Below, one piece after another: positions 7,709 through 17,416 of a stretch of DNA of 64,000 nt. Made by a program: the position numbers and the translations under genes. The number at the start of each line of letters is the position of its first letter. Within the stretch, counting starts at the first letter, position 1. Under the pieces are notes generated by a model. It ran no database searches and had not been told where the DNA came from. It saw only the letters and a list, made by a program, of their open reading frames with translations. Source of the stretch: HNR sp040400085 (GTDB lineage: Bacteria; Actinomycetota; Actinomycetes; Actinomycetales; Microbacteriaceae); the NCBI GenBank assembly GCA_040400085.1, contig JBBAQX010000018.1, positions 1 through 64,000 of the forward strand, in the 5' to 3' direction.

Positions 7709-8656
7709 ATGACTACGCTCACCCGCGTTCAGCGCAGAAGCGCCCCCATCCAGCCCAGAAGCGCTCCCGTCCAGCGCCGAAGGGCCCGCGCAGCGGGCCC
7801 TTCGGGTTGGTTCGCAGCCCCGGCCCTGCTCGTTTTTGTCTGCTTCGCAGTCGCCCCGCTCGTCGGGGTGCTCGGCCTCAGCTTTACGGCGTGGGACGGC
7901 ATCGGCGCTATCTCCTGGGCCGGAACGGAAAGTTGGGCTACGGTTCTGTCGGACCCGGTCACCGGGAACGCCCTGGCTGTTACGGCAAAAGTAATGTTCT
8001 TCTCGTTCATCGTTCAGGCGCCTATAAGCCTGCTGCTTGGCGTGTTTATCGCTGGACACCAGAAATACCGGGCGCTGCTGGCCGTGCTGTATTTCCTTCC
8101 CCTGTTGCTGTCCTCGGCTGCCGTCGCCATCGCGTATAAAGCCTTGCTTGATCCGAACTTTGGGCTGAGTGCAGGCCTCAATATCCCCGCTCTTGCGCAG
8201 GACTGGCTGGGAAATCCAGATCTGGTTTTGTTTGTGGTTATCTTTGTTATCGCCTGGCAATTTGTGCCCTTTCACACTCTGATTTATCAAGGAGGAGTGC
8301 GGCAAATACCGGCATCATTGTATGAGGCGGCCGATATCGACGGTGCAAGCCGGGTACAGCAGTTCTTCCACATCACTATGCCCCAGCTGAAATACACCAT
8401 CATCACCTCCTCAACCCTCATGATTGTGGGTTCCCTCACCTACTTCGACCTCGTCTTCGTGCTCACAGGAGGCGGTCCCGGCTACACGACACGGCTGCTT
8501 CCCCTGCAGATGTATCTGACGGGCTTTCAGGCAAACGACATGGGGGCGGCGAGTGCCCTCGGCGTAATTCTCGTTGTTGTTGGACTGGTGATCGCGTTGG
8601 TCTTGCAGCGACTCGGAGGCAAGGATCGCCGCGCAAGCCAGACGGAAGGAGTCTAG
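7709..8656 (+). CDS. Sugar ABC transporter permease, MalF type
   Basis: 315 residues, six membrane helices, with the EAA loop near 212-235 (EAADIDGASRVQQFFHITMP) that contacts the ATPase. It pairs with the MalG-type permease encoded without gap after it. The first 32 residues are cytoplasmic, basic and contain a short tandem duplication: 21-base units at 7735-7755 and 7756-7776 encode RSAPIQP and RSAPVQR. Starts one base after the receptor gene ends. Confidence 0.92.
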   Translation: MTTLTRVQRRSAPIQPRSAPVQRRRARAAGPSGWFAAPALLVFVCFAVAPLVGVLGLSFTAWDGIGAISWAGTESWATVLSDPVTGNALAVTAKVMFFSFIVQAPISLLLGVFIAGHQKYRALLAVLYFLPLLLSSAAVAIAYKALLDPNFGLSAGLNIPALAQDWLGNPDLVLFVVIFVIAWQFVPFHTLIYQGGVRQIPASLYEAADIDGASRVQQFFHITMPQLKYTIITSSTLMIVGSLTYFDLVFVLTGGGPGYTTRLLPLQMYLTGFQANDMGAASALGVILVVVGLVIALVLQRLGGKDRRASQTEGV

Positions 8657-9502
8657 ATGTCTACGCAATTAACGACCAGGCGTTCCGGTCATAGGCCGAA
8701 CTTTCTGGGGTCGGTTGGGGGATGGGTGTGGCTCGTCGTCATCATTATCCCCGTCTACTACATTGTCGTTACGAGCCTCAAGGGGCAATCCGATTTCTTC
8801 AGCGGCAACCCCCTGCTCCCGTCTGCCAGTCCAACCCTCGCTAACTACCAGCTGGTTCTGGAGAACGACTTCTTCCGATATCTTCTCAACAGCGCTATCG
8901 TGACCATTGGCGCGGTGATCCCCACACTCGTGGTTACGTTTATGGCTTCCTATGCGATTGTCAGGGGTGATAGTTGGTTCATCCGTTCTACTAATTCGCT
9001 TTTCCTCTTGGGCCTCGCAATCCCGATTCAAGCCACCATCATCCCGATATATTTCATGATCACCCGGGCGTACCTTTACGACACTCTTGTGGCCCTCATC
9101 CTTCCCTCGATTGCCTTCGCCATCCCTATCTCAGTTCTTATCCTCAACTCGTTTATGCGCAACATTCCTGGTGAACTCTTCGAATCGATGAGGCTTGACG
9201 GATGCTCGGACTGGCAGATGATGTGGCGGCTCGCCTTGCCCCTCACCCGACCGGCACTCATGACGGTAGGCATCTACAACGGGTTGCAGGTGTGGAACGG
9301 TTTCCTCTTCCCCCTAATACTTACCCAAAGCCCGAGTACGCGCGTGCTGCCGATCTCGCTCTGGACCTTTCAGGGAGAATTCACCGTGAACATCCCCGCA
9401 ATTTTGGCAAGCGTAGTTCTCTCGACGCTTCCGCTGCTCGCCCTGTACATCTTTGGGAGACGCCAACTGCTTAGCGGTCTGACCGCCGGATTCGGAAAGT
9501 GA
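8657..9502 (+). CDS. Sugar ABC transporter permease, MalG type
   Basis: 281 residues, six membrane helices, EAA loop at about 175-200 (ELFESMRLDGCSDWQMMWRLALPLTRPAL). It is the second half of the membrane channel with the MalF-type partner, whose stop codon directly precedes this ATG, implying translational coupling. Family: binding-protein-dependent carbohydrate permeases (CUT1). Confidence 0.92.
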   Translation: MSTQLTTRRSGHRPNFLGSVGGWVWLVVIIIPVYYIVVTSLKGQSDFFSGNPLLPSASPTLANYQLVLENDFFRYLLNSAIVTIGAVIPTLVVTFMASYAIVRGDSWFIRSTNSLFLLGLAIPIQATIIPIYFMITRAYLYDTLVALILPSIAFAIPISVLILNSFMRNIPGELFESMRLDGCSDWQMMWRLALPLTRPALMTVGIYNGLQVWNGFLFPLILTQSPSTRVLPISLWTFQGEFTVNIPAILASVVLSTLPLLALYIFGRRQLLSGLTAGFGK

Positions 9503-9508
9503 ACACAT

Positions 9509-10729
9509 ATGCCCGAAATGATCCGCAACATACACAAACCGTCCCTGCGTATCGGGATGGTCGGCTATTCCTTCATGGGGGCCATCCACTCGCACGCCTG
9601 GCGAACCGCCCCGCGCTTCTTCGACCTACCCGTAAACGTTGAGCTTGCGGCCATCGCGGGCCGGGACAGGGCTAAGACCACCGCTGCAGCTGAAACTATG
9701 GGCTGGGAAAGCGTCGAGAGCGATTGGCGCCAGCTGATCGCTCGTGACGATATAGACGTGATTGATATCTGTTCGCCCGGAGATACTCACCGAGATATCG
9801 CTATCGCGGCGCTCGCTGCGAATAAACATGTGCTGTGTGAAAAACCGCTTGCTAACTCGGTTGAAGAGGCCGAAGAGATGGCTCAGGCCGCACGGGATGC
9901 CGCGCAGCGGGGGATCTTCGCGATGTGCGGTTACACCTATCGCAGGACACCTGCGGTAACCCTCGCGAAACAACTTGTCGATGAAGGTCGCATCGGTGCC
10001 ATCAGACACGTACGCGGACAATACCTGCAGGATTGGCTCAGCGATGCCGATGCCCCCATGACCTGGCGGCTCGACAAAACCACGTCGGGTTCCGGTGCCC
10101 TCGGCGACATTGGCGCGCATATTATCGACGCCGCACAATTCGTCACGGGGCTCCCCATCGAAGGGGTATCCGCGATGCTCAATACCTTTGTGACGAGTCG
10201 TCCGATAGCCGGCGAGCTGGTTGGGCTTGGCGGGAGTGGCGACATCGGAGGTGACTACGGCCACGTTACGGTTGACGATGCCGCATTGCTCACCGCCCGG
10301 TTTGCCAAGGGTGCTATCGGGATCTTCGAGGCGACCCGATTCGCCCTCGGACGTAAAAATGCGATCAGGCTCGAAATCAATGGAACCCGCGGCTCGATCT
10401 TCTTCGATTTTGAAGATATGAACGTTCTTAACCTCTACGATGGTTCGCTGCCGCACCACACCCAAGGATTCCAGCGGATACAGGTTACCGAACCGGAGCA
10501 TCCGTACATTGATAGTTGGTGGCCCGTCGGCCACGGACTCGGCTATGAGCACGGTTTCACCCACCAGGCTGTCGACTTCGTGAGGTCGATACGGGCTGGC
10601 ACTCAACCTAGTCCTTCGTTTGACGATGCCCTCAACGTCCAACGGGTGCTCGACGCAGTTGAACGAAGCGCCGAGAGCAACAGTCAATTCGTTCGCACCG
10701 GTACCAACGACTCACCAGAAAGCAACTAA
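9509..10729 (+). CDS. Gfo/Idh/MocA family oxidoreductase (first of two)
   Basis: 406 residues. N-terminal Rossmann fold with the nucleotide motif near 16-25 (RIGMVGYSFMGAIHSHAW) and the family motif CEKPLANS around 110-118, then the alpha/beta substrate domain with GDIGAHIIDAAQF. Members oxidise or reduce sugars, often at C3, with NAD(P). Next to a ThuA-like gene it suggests conversion of the imported sugar through a 3-keto intermediate (inference). Its stop codon overlaps the next start by one base (TAATG). Confidence 0.9.
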   Translation: MPEMIRNIHKPSLRIGMVGYSFMGAIHSHAWRTAPRFFDLPVNVELAAIAGRDRAKTTAAAETMGWESVESDWRQLIARDDIDVIDICSPGDTHRDIAIAALAANKHVLCEKPLANSVEEAEEMAQAARDAAQRGIFAMCGYTYRRTPAVTLAKQLVDEGRIGAIRHVRGQYLQDWLSDADAPMTWRLDKTTSGSGALGDIGAHIIDAAQFVTGLPIEGVSAMLNTFVTSRPIAGELVGLGGSGDIGGDYGHVTVDDAALLTARFAKGAIGIFEATRFALGRKNAIRLEINGTRGSIFFDFEDMNVLNLYDGSLPHHTQGFQRIQVTEPEHPYIDSWWPVGHGLGYEHGFTHQAVDFVRSIRAGTQPSPSFDDALNVQRVLDAVERSAESNSQFVRTGTNDSPESN

Positions 10730-11430
10730 TGCCTCAGAAGACGAAACAAGCCCTCATCGTGAGGGGCGGCTGGGACGGTCACCAACCGGTCGAAGCCACA
10801 GAGCTGTTTATCCCATATCTCGAACAGAACAAGTATGCGGTTCGTATCGAGGAATCCGCAGCTGTGTACGCCGATACCGACTATCTAAGAACCGTCGACC
10901 TGATCGTGCAGTGCAACACCATGACCACAATCGAAACAGCGGAGTTTGAAGGGTTGCGAGGCGCAATCGAAGCGGGAACGGGCCTGGCCGGGTGGCACGG
11001 GGGCATCGCTGATTCCTATCGCAACAATTCGGACTATCTGCACCTCATCGGCGGGCAATTTGCGTGTCACCCGGGTAAACATCCGAGCGAACGAATCGGC
11101 GAGCAATCGGACAACTATGTACCATATACGGTAAATATCGAGCCGTCTGCTGCCGAGCATCCCATTGTTGAGGGAATTGAGGATTTCGAACTCGTCACCG
11201 AGCAATACTGGGTATTGCATGACAGCTACATCGATGTGCTCGCAACAACCACCCAGGCGGTGCGCGCGTGGGACCCGTGGACGCGTCCCGTGACGTCGCC
11301 CGCGGTCTGGACCAGGCAGTGGGGGCAGGGCAGAATATTCGTAGCGACGCCAGGGCACAGGGTAGAAATCTTGGCTAACCCCAACGTGAAATCGATAATC
11401 GAGCGGGGGATGCTGTGGGCCAGCCGCTAG
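10729..11430 (+). CDS. ThuA-like domain protein
   Basis: 233 residues covering one ThuA (trehalose utilisation) domain with a class I glutamine amidotransferase-like fold: ALIVRGGWDGHQPVEATE at the N-terminus, AGTGLAGWHGGIADS near 83-97 and GRIFVATPGH near 204-213. In rhizobia ThuA works with the oxidoreductase ThuB on 3-keto disaccharides. Lying between two Gfo/Idh/MocA genes, it probably acts on the same sugar. The precise reaction is not known from sequence. Confidence 0.85.
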   Translation: MPQKTKQALIVRGGWDGHQPVEATELFIPYLEQNKYAVRIEESAAVYADTDYLRTVDLIVQCNTMTTIETAEFEGLRGAIEAGTGLAGWHGGIADSYRNNSDYLHLIGGQFACHPGKHPSERIGEQSDNYVPYTVNIEPSAAEHPIVEGIEDFELVTEQYWVLHDSYIDVLATTTQAVRAWDPWTRPVTSPAVWTRQWGQGRIFVATPGHRVEILANPNVKSIIERGMLWASR

Positions 11431-12506
11431 CAATAGGTATCGTTGGCTGCGGCGCAATAATCGGCCAGTACCTAGCCGCTTTGCCGAGCCTGAAGCACAT
11501 CAGGCTGGTTGCGGTCGCCGACCTTGATCTTGCCCGCGCGCAGGCCGTCGCCGATTCCCTCGAGGGGGTGCGAGCGCTTGGCGTGAGTGAGCTCATCTCG
11601 GACCCGGAGATAGAAATTGTGGTTAACCTCACAATCCCAGCCGCCCACGCGTCCATAGCCATTGAGGCAATCAGCGCAGGCAAGAACGTCTATGGTGAAA
11701 AACCACTCGCTGCGACTGTCGCCGAGGCCAGACAGATGTTGGAGGCCGCGGCGAGCGCCGGGGTGCGCCTTGGTTGCGCACCCGATACCGTCCTCGGAAC
11801 GGGTGTGCAGACGGCGCGCAACGTGATCGACAGCGGATCCATCGGTACCCCGATCTCTGCAACTGCGACCATGGTTACTCCTGGTCACGAGAGATGGCAT
11901 CCGAATCCCGACTTTTATTACCTCCCCGGGGGTGGCCCACTTCTCGACATGGGTCCCTACTATGTCACAGCGCTCGTTACCCTGCTTGGGCCAGTTGTGT
12001 CTGTCGTTGGGTCTGCGAGTCATACCAGAAGCGAACGGATGATCGGCTCAGGCCCCCGCAGTGGCGAACGGATCCCGGTGCGCACCGATTCGCATGTCAC
12101 AGGCATCCTCACTCATGACTCTGGTGCCCTCACAACGCTTACGATGAGCTTTGATGCGGTGGCCACCCGCTCCCCGCATATCGAAGTACACGGTGAACTC
12201 GGTTCGCTGATCGTTCCCGACCCCAACCGCTTTGATGGGAACACTGAACTCTTCTTGCTGGGCTCCGATACCTGGAGCACTGTACCGGTCTCTGCCGGAA
12301 TCGCTCATGCCGCCCGAGGGGTCGGTCTCGACGATATGGCGGCGGCGATTACGGCAGGAACCCCGCATCGGGCGAACGCAGACCTTGCGTTTCACGTTCT
12401 TGACGTGATGGAGTCGCTGCTCGAATCCGTGCGCAGCGAACACAGGATGCGCGTGAACTCGACGACCCGCCGACCCGCGCCTGTTGCGCTCCGCGGCGCG
12501 CCTTAG
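11415..12506 (+). CDS. Gfo/Idh/MocA family oxidoreductase (second)
   Basis: 363 residues. Rossmann motif IGIVGCGAIIGQYL at the N-terminus, the family lysine in GEKPLAATVAEA near 94-105, and LDMGPYYVTALV in the second domain. The GTG start overlaps the ThuA gene by 16 bases, indicating tight coupling. Its sequence differs clearly from the first oxidoreductase, so the two likely catalyse different steps or opposite half-reactions. Last gene of the operon; its stop overlaps the stop of the convergent M20 gene. Confidence 0.9.
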   Translation: MGQPLAIGIVGCGAIIGQYLAALPSLKHIRLVAVADLDLARAQAVADSLEGVRALGVSELISDPEIEIVVNLTIPAAHASIAIEAISAGKNVYGEKPLAATVAEARQMLEAAASAGVRLGCAPDTVLGTGVQTARNVIDSGSIGTPISATATMVTPGHERWHPNPDFYYLPGGGPLLDMGPYYVTALVTLLGPVVSVVGSASHTRSERMIGSGPRSGERIPVRTDSHVTGILTHDSGALTTLTMSFDAVATRSPHIEVHGELGSLIVPDPNRFDGNTELFLLGSDTWSTVPVSAGIAHAARGVGLDDMAAAITAGTPHRANADLAFHVLDVMESLLESVRSEHRMRVNSTTRRPAPVALRGAP

Positions 12507-13738
12507 GTTTCCTGCGTCGGTTCCGGGGCGCTGGCCCGCGTGTTCAGCGTGCTGAAGGCCAGCGTCGCCAATGCTGCAGCCTGATCGCCGAGCACGGAAT
12601 CGTCGAAGAACACCAGCGGCGAATGATTGTAGGCGAGGTTGTTTTGATCCAGCTCAGGCGGCGACGCCATCAGCAGAAGGAAGCTTGACGGTATGCGTTG
12701 CGCGACGAACGAGAAATCTTCGGAACCCATTACGGGCTGAGGCAAACGGATCACGCGTTCACCGAAGAGGTCTGTTATCGCATCGAACGCTGCGTCTGTC
12801 ACCTCCAGATCATTGATCGTAACCGGGTAGAGAACCTCAACGCGGGCCTCTGCGGTTGCCCCGTGTGCGGCGGCGATGTCTGAGACCAGTCGAGGTAGTT
12901 CGGTTTGTACCCTGTCGAGGGTAGCTTCGGACATCGTGCGAATTGTGCCCCTGAGGCTCGCCTTTTCCGGGATCACGTTGTCGGCTGTTCCAGCACTCAA
13001 CTGGGTAACTGACAAAACTATGGGGTCAAACACGTCAAACCGCCTGGTCACGAAAGTCTGAAGAGCCAGGACGCATTCGGCAAGAATAGGAACCGGATCG
13101 ACCGCGCTAATCGGGTTTGAGCCATGGCCTCCCTTGCCTGTGATCGTGACAGAAAGGAGGTTAGAACCCGCAGCCACAGTTCCCGACTTGAGGGCGAACA
13201 CACCTCGAGGCCCAGGAGCCACATGGATAGCATACGCGGCAATTGGGAGCTCGCCAGAGGCGTCGAGTAAGCCCTCCTCGATCATCATCATCGCCCCGGC
13301 ATCACCCTCTTCTCCCGGCTGAAACATGAAGATAACGTTGCCAGCGATGGAATCGCGAACATCTGCGAGAAGTCGTGCAGCTCCCACCAGACCGCTAGTG
13401 TGCAAATCGTGGCCGCAGGCATGCATCGAGCGATTTGTTGAACGATACGGGAGGTCGTTGGACTCGGTAACGTGCAGCGCATCCATATCGCCGCGAAGGA
13501 GCACGGTTGGTCCGGGCATCCCCCCGCGAAGGACGGCGACGACTGAGCTGAGTCCCTCGCCTAGTGTGATCTCTAATCCGAGGCCGTCGATTGCTTCGAG
13601 AACTTTTTGCTGGGTTCGAGGTAGGTCTAAGCCGAGTTCCGGATCCGCGTGGAGTGCTCTGCGCAACTCAACCAGCTCTGGAAGGATTTCTGCGCCCTTC
13701 GTAGCGAAACGAGTAGCCATATCTGCGTTGTCGATCAT
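12503..13738 (-). CDS. M20 family amidohydrolase
   Basis: 411 residues. Metal ligands characteristic of the amidohydrolase branch are visible: HACGHDLHTSGLVGAARLL (about 106-124), the catalytic EEGD following QPGE, and HVAPGPRG. A lid/dimerisation domain occupies the middle. Such enzymes hydrolyse N-acyl amino acids, indole-acetyl amino acids or similar amides in the cytosol; the exact substrate is not identifiable. Single gene, convergent with the sugar operon (3-base stop overlap). Confidence 0.9.
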   Translation of the reverse strand: MIDNADMATRFATKGAEILPELVELRRALHADPELGLDLPRTQQKVLEAIDGLGLEITLGEGLSSVVAVLRGGMPGPTVLLRGDMDALHVTESNDLPYRSTNRSMHACGHDLHTSGLVGAARLLADVRDSIAGNVIFMFQPGEEGDAGAMMMIEEGLLDASGELPIAAYAIHVAPGPRGVFALKSGTVAAGSNLLSVTITGKGGHGSNPISAVDPVPILAECVLALQTFVTRRFDVFDPIVLSVTQLSAGTADNVIPEKASLRGTIRTMSEATLDRVQTELPRLVSDIAAAHGATAEARVEVLYPVTINDLEVTDAAFDAITDLFGERVIRLPQPVMGSEDFSFVAQRIPSSFLLLMASPPELDQNNLAYNHSPLVFFDDSVLGDQAAALATLAFSTLNTRASAPEPTQET

Positions 13739-13788
13739 TTTGTTCTCAACTTTCTCGGTCAGCTAACGGGCATGAGCATCCGCTAGTC

Positions 13789-14751
13789 CTAGTCAGAACT
13801 TCGCAGGATGATGGCCTCTGTTGAGGGCGCCGGATCATTGGGGTCAAGGTATACGTCCGGCTCAAGATAAATCACGCGTGCGGCAGGAACCACCGAACGA
13901 ATGCGGTCCTCCGCCTTATTGATCATCACAGATAGCTCCGCAACAGTCTTACGCGCTGCCACGGAAATCTTGGCGCCGATCATAAATTCGTCTGGCCCCA
14001 GGTACAGGGTTTTCATATGGATAATCCGTTCAACCTCTGGGTCCATGAGTAGCGCGTTTTCGATCAGCGCAACGTCTTCGTCGGACGCGCCCTCTCCAAT
14101 CAGGAGGCTTTTCACCTCAATACCGAGGATGACCGCAACGGCGATCAACAAGACGCCGATAAAGACGGTTGCGATGCCGTCGAAAAGCCCGTTGCCGGTG
14201 ATCACCGTGAGACCCACTCCGAAGAGTGCGAAGATAAGCCCAACCAGCGCAGCGACATCTTCGAGCAGCACTACTGGAAGCTCCGGAGCTTTGGCTCGCC
14301 TCACGAATTGCACCCAGGATTTTCCGCCGCGCAAAGGGGTGCTCTCGTGGATTGCCGTACGCAAAGAGAAACTTTCGAGGCCAATAGCTATCACGAGTAC
14401 GCCGATGGGTACCCACCACATCTCGAGCGGATGGGGTTCCTGAATTTTGCTGACTCCCTCGTAGACGGAGAAAATCCCACCGACCGAGAAAAGGATGATC
14501 GCAACCAGAAACGCATAAACGAATCGAACACGGCCGTAGCCAAACGGGTGCTCTTTGTCGGCTGCTCGCCTGGCCCTCTTATTACCCAAGAGAAGTAGCA
14601 ACTGATTACCGGAATCTGCCAGGGAGTGGACACCCTCAGCCAGCATTGAGGCTGAGCCCGAAATAAACCACGCAACAAACTTCGCCACCGCTATTCCGAG
14701 GTTTGCCGCGAATGCCGCGAGAATGGCCTTTTGTCCGCCTGAAGCGCTCAC
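13789..14751 (-). CDS. Cation diffusion facilitator family transporter
   Basis: 320 residues. Six predicted membrane helices; the helix II metal-site motif appears as ADSGNQ, with histidine ahead of it (EGVHSLADSGNQ, near 40-51), then KEHPFGYGR typical of CDF proteins. A C-terminal cytoplasmic domain follows. Likely a proton-driven exporter of zinc, manganese or iron. GTG start. Divergent from proC with about 50 bases between. Confidence 0.88.
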   Translation of the reverse strand: MSASGGQKAILAAFAANLGIAVAKFVAWFISGSASMLAEGVHSLADSGNQLLLLLGNKRARRAADKEHPFGYGRVRFVYAFLVAIILFSVGGIFSVYEGVSKIQEPHPLEMWWVPIGVLVIAIGLESFSLRTAIHESTPLRGGKSWVQFVRRAKAPELPVVLLEDVAALVGLIFALFGVGLTVITGNGLFDGIATVFIGVLLIAVAVILGIEVKSLLIGEGASDEDVALIENALLMDPEVERIIHMKTLYLGPDEFMIGAKISVAARKTVAELSVMINKAEDRIRSVVPAARVIYLEPDVYLDPNDPAPSTEAIILRSSD

Positions 14752-14803
14752 TGGTCCTCCGATTGTCCCGGAAAGGGTTATTCCTCCATTCTATGATGGT
14801 GTG

Positions 14804-15652
14804 GTGACCATTCCGACAGAGAACACACAATTGCCTACTATCGCGATACTCGGACTCGGCTCGATGGGAGGAGCAATACTCGCGGGATTACGCACCCCTC
14901 AGGTGTCTGTCGAGGGGGGCATCCGCGTGACCAATCGATCAGCAGCCAATGCGGCTGCCTTCGATGGGGCGGATGACGTTATCGCCTTCGCCACCGAGAC
15001 AACCCCCGAGGCGAATCGTGAGGCTGTTCGGGGTGCCCGCGTGGTGTTGGTTGCGGTCAAACCGTGGATGGTTGCCGACCTGCTCGCCGAGATCGCTGAT
15101 GCCCTTGAACCGGACGCGATAGTCGTGAGCGTTGCTGCCGGGGTCACCGTGGCCTCGTTCGAGGCGGCGTTGCCCGAGACTATTTCTGTTATGCGTTCGA
15201 TGCCAAATACCCCAGCCGTTGTGGGGAAGGCCGTTACGGGGCTGAGTCATGGTACCCGGTCGTCCGATGCTGATTTGGCTCTGGTGACACGGGTGTTTGC
15301 AACCGTTGGCAACGTTGTTGTTGTCCCCGAATCGCGTTTGGATGCCCTGAGCACCATTTCCGGATCCGGCCCGGCTTACGTTTTCCTCTTTGTAGAGAAG
15401 CTTACGGCTGCGGCGATCGCGATGGGGTTCAGTGCGGAGGAGGCGAAGGTGCTTGTCGAGGGGACCTTTGCGGGGGCATCCGACCTGTTGATTACCAGTG
15501 GGGAGGACGCCGCTGAGCTTCGGAGGCGGGTGACTAGCCCGAACGGCACGACTGAGCGGGCGATCGCAGTGTTCCAGGAACGTATTCCGGACGAGGTTTT
15601 TGTTGAGGCGACGGAGGCCGCGTTGGCCAGGGCAAAGGAGCTCGCAGGTTAA
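14804..15652 (+). CDS. proC: Pyrroline-5-carboxylate reductase
   Basis: Last step of proline synthesis: reduces 1-pyrroline-5-carboxylate with NAD(P)H. About 282 residues from this start. Rossmann motif LGLGSMGGAI at the N-terminus, MRSMPNTPAVVG in the middle, and the signature near the C-terminus TISGSGPAYVFLFVEKLTAAAIAMG. A longer frame extends upstream to 14723, but GTG at 14804 sits exactly seven bases after TATGAT (14792-14797), so I take a leaderless start there. Confidence 0.95.
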   Translation: MTIPTENTQLPTIAILGLGSMGGAILAGLRTPQVSVEGGIRVTNRSAANAAAFDGADDVIAFATETTPEANREAVRGARVVLVAVKPWMVADLLAEIADALEPDAIVVSVAAGVTVASFEAALPETISVMRSMPNTPAVVGKAVTGLSHGTRSSDADLALVTRVFATVGNVVVVPESRLDALSTISGSGPAYVFLFVEKLTAAAIAMGFSAEEAKVLVEGTFAGASDLLITSGEDAAELRRRVTSPNGTTERAIAVFQERIPDEVFVEATEAALARAKELAG

Positions 15653-15658
15653 ACGACA

Positions 15659-15690
15659 TTCGGCCCGGGGCGTGAATTCCCCGGGCCGAA
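15659..15690. terminator. Bidirectional terminator between proC and the MFS gene
   Basis: Perfect 12-bp GC-rich stem (15659-15670 with 15679-15690), 8-base loop, between two convergent genes. It lacks a long T tract on either side. Confidence 0.75.
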
Positions 15691-15718
15691 ACTCGTCAGA
15701 TTGCTAGGACGAAGGAAC

Positions 15719-17416
15719 CTAGGGGCTCTTGACCGTTTCGATGAGCCCGGTCTCTGCCCTGCCGCCTCGGTCAGCGGATGGACCTGCGAGCGCCGTCTCG
15801 AGCTGCTCCACCGTCAGAGGGTCGACGGCCTCGGGCGATGCCAGGTTAATGAGGTCGTCAGCGGGCGTAGCCGCTTCTGAGGCGCCTTCAATCGTTGTCG
15901 CCAAAGGCTTCTCAACGACGAAGCAGAGAAGAATCGCGGCTACGGCCATGAGTGGCAGCATATACATGAATACGGGCGTGAGGGCATCGTTATACGAGCC
16001 GATGATGATGTCCTTTAGCTGAGGCGGAAGCGCCTTGACCATGGCGGGGGTAAGCGAGTTGATCCCGCCGCCACCCGCGGAGGCGGCTGCTGGCATCCGT
16101 TCGCTCATGAGGTCACCCAATCGGCTCACAAAGAGACTGCCGACCACCGCGGCACCAAGCGAGGCACCGATCTGGCGGAAGTAGTTGTTTGAAGCTGTGG
16201 CGGTTCCGACGATTTTGTTCGGGAATGAGTTTTGCACGATGAGGATGAGGATTTGCATGCTCATGCCCAGACCGATCCCCATGACTGCGAGGAAGGAGCA
16301 CAGGATCCAGATCGCCATATCGGGATTCATCGTCGACAGTAAGAAGAGCGAGATTCCGACGATGACCGATCCTGCGATGGGGAGCCATTTGTAACGCCCG
16401 CTGCTGCTGACGAGTCGGCCCGAAACGATTGACGTTACAAGCAGTGCGGCCATCATTGGGATCATCATGAAGCCGGCTTCGGTCGCGTTTGCCCCGGTGA
16501 CCATCTGCAGGTATGTCGGGATGTATGCCATGGCACCAAACATCGCGACACCCGTGATGAGACCAGCGCCCGTTGTCAGGTTGAAGTTGCGGTCGGTGAA
16601 CAGGAACATGGGCATTATCGGTTCGGAAACCCTATTCTCGACGAGAACGAATGCGATAGCGGAAACAACGGAAGTCACGATCAGCCCAATGATGATCTCA
16701 GAATTCCAATCATATGTTGTTCCGCCCCAGGTGGTGATGAGCACAATGCTCGTTGAAGCGACCGCGAGAAGAAGCATGCCGAAAACATCGATCTTGGGTT
16801 TTGCGCGGTTGTGCCTAGGCAGACGTAGGAAGACTACTGCCGAAGCGATTGCGAGGATGCCGAGGGGCACATTCATCCAGAAGGCCCACCGCCATCCGAT
16901 GCCCTCGGTGAACCAGCCGCCAAGAAGCGGACCCGCAACGGACGACAGCGCGAAGACGCCACCCATGACGCCCATGTAGCGGCCACGGTCACGAGCGGGA
17001 ACAACGTCGGCGATAATCGCCTGTGACAGGATCATCAGTCCGCCGCCTCCGAGGCCTTGGATGGCGCGCCCCGTGATGAGCCAGGTCATGTCAGGGGCGA
17101 GTCCTCCGACAATCGAGCCTGCGATGAAGAGGCCTATGGCTCCGACGAAGATGCCCTTGCGCCCGATAAGGTCGCCAAGTTTTCCGTAGACGGGAAGCAT
17201 GATTGTCGAGGCAAGGATATAGGCAGTTGTAACCCACAGCATGTGGTCGACGCCGTTGAGTTCTCCCACAATGGTGGGGAGGGCGGTACTGAATATTGTT
17301 TGGTCGAGGGATGCCAGGAGCATCGTGACGATAAGGCCAGCGAATACGATGAGTATGCTTCGCTTTTCGTGCACCGCCGCCGTTTTTTCGGCTGCGATGG
17401 TTGAGGAATTACTCAT
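15719..17416 (-). CDS. MFS multidrug exporter, DHA2 (14-helix) family
   Basis: 565 residues with 14 predicted helices. The family motif LDQTIFSTALPTIVGEL is in helix 1, GKLGDLIGRKG in loop 2-3, and GPLLGGWF in helix 5. The last 70 residues form a polar cytoplasmic tail. Proton-coupled drug or dye efflux is the usual role. The gene overlaps the upstream TetR gene by 8 bases, so the pair forms an operon in which the regulator probably senses the exported compound. Confidence 0.92.
   Translation of the reverse strand: MSNSSTIAAEKTAAVHEKRSILIVFAGLIVTMLLASLDQTIFSTALPTIVGELNGVDHMLWVTTAYILASTIMLPVYGKLGDLIGRKGIFVGAIGLFIAGSIVGGLAPDMTWLITGRAIQGLGGGGLMILSQAIIADVVPARDRGRYMGVMGGVFALSSVAGPLLGGWFTEGIGWRWAFWMNVPLGILAIASAVVFLRLPRHNRAKPKIDVFGMLLLAVASTSIVLITTWGGTTYDWNSEIIIGLIVTSVVSAIAFVLVENRVSEPIMPMFLFTDRNFNLTTGAGLITGVAMFGAMAYIPTYLQMVTGANATEAGFMMIPMMAALLVTSIVSGRLVSSSGRYKWLPIAGSVIVGISLFLLSTMNPDMAIWILCSFLAVMGIGLGMSMQILILIVQNSFPNKIVGTATASNNYFRQIGASLGAAVVGSLFVSRLGDLMSERMPAAASAGGGGINSLTPAMVKALPPQLKDIIIGSYNDALTPVFMYMLPLMAVAAILLCFVVEKPLATTIEGASEAATPADDLINLASPEAVDPLTVEQLETALAGPSADRGGRAETGLIETVKSP

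Noticed and set aside
7628..8305. 225-residue minus-strand frame across the receptor/permease junction
   Set aside because: Antisense to two well supported transporter genes.
9626..10687. 353-residue open frame on the minus strand
   Set aside because: Antisense to the first Gfo/Idh/MocA gene, which has clear motifs and operon context.
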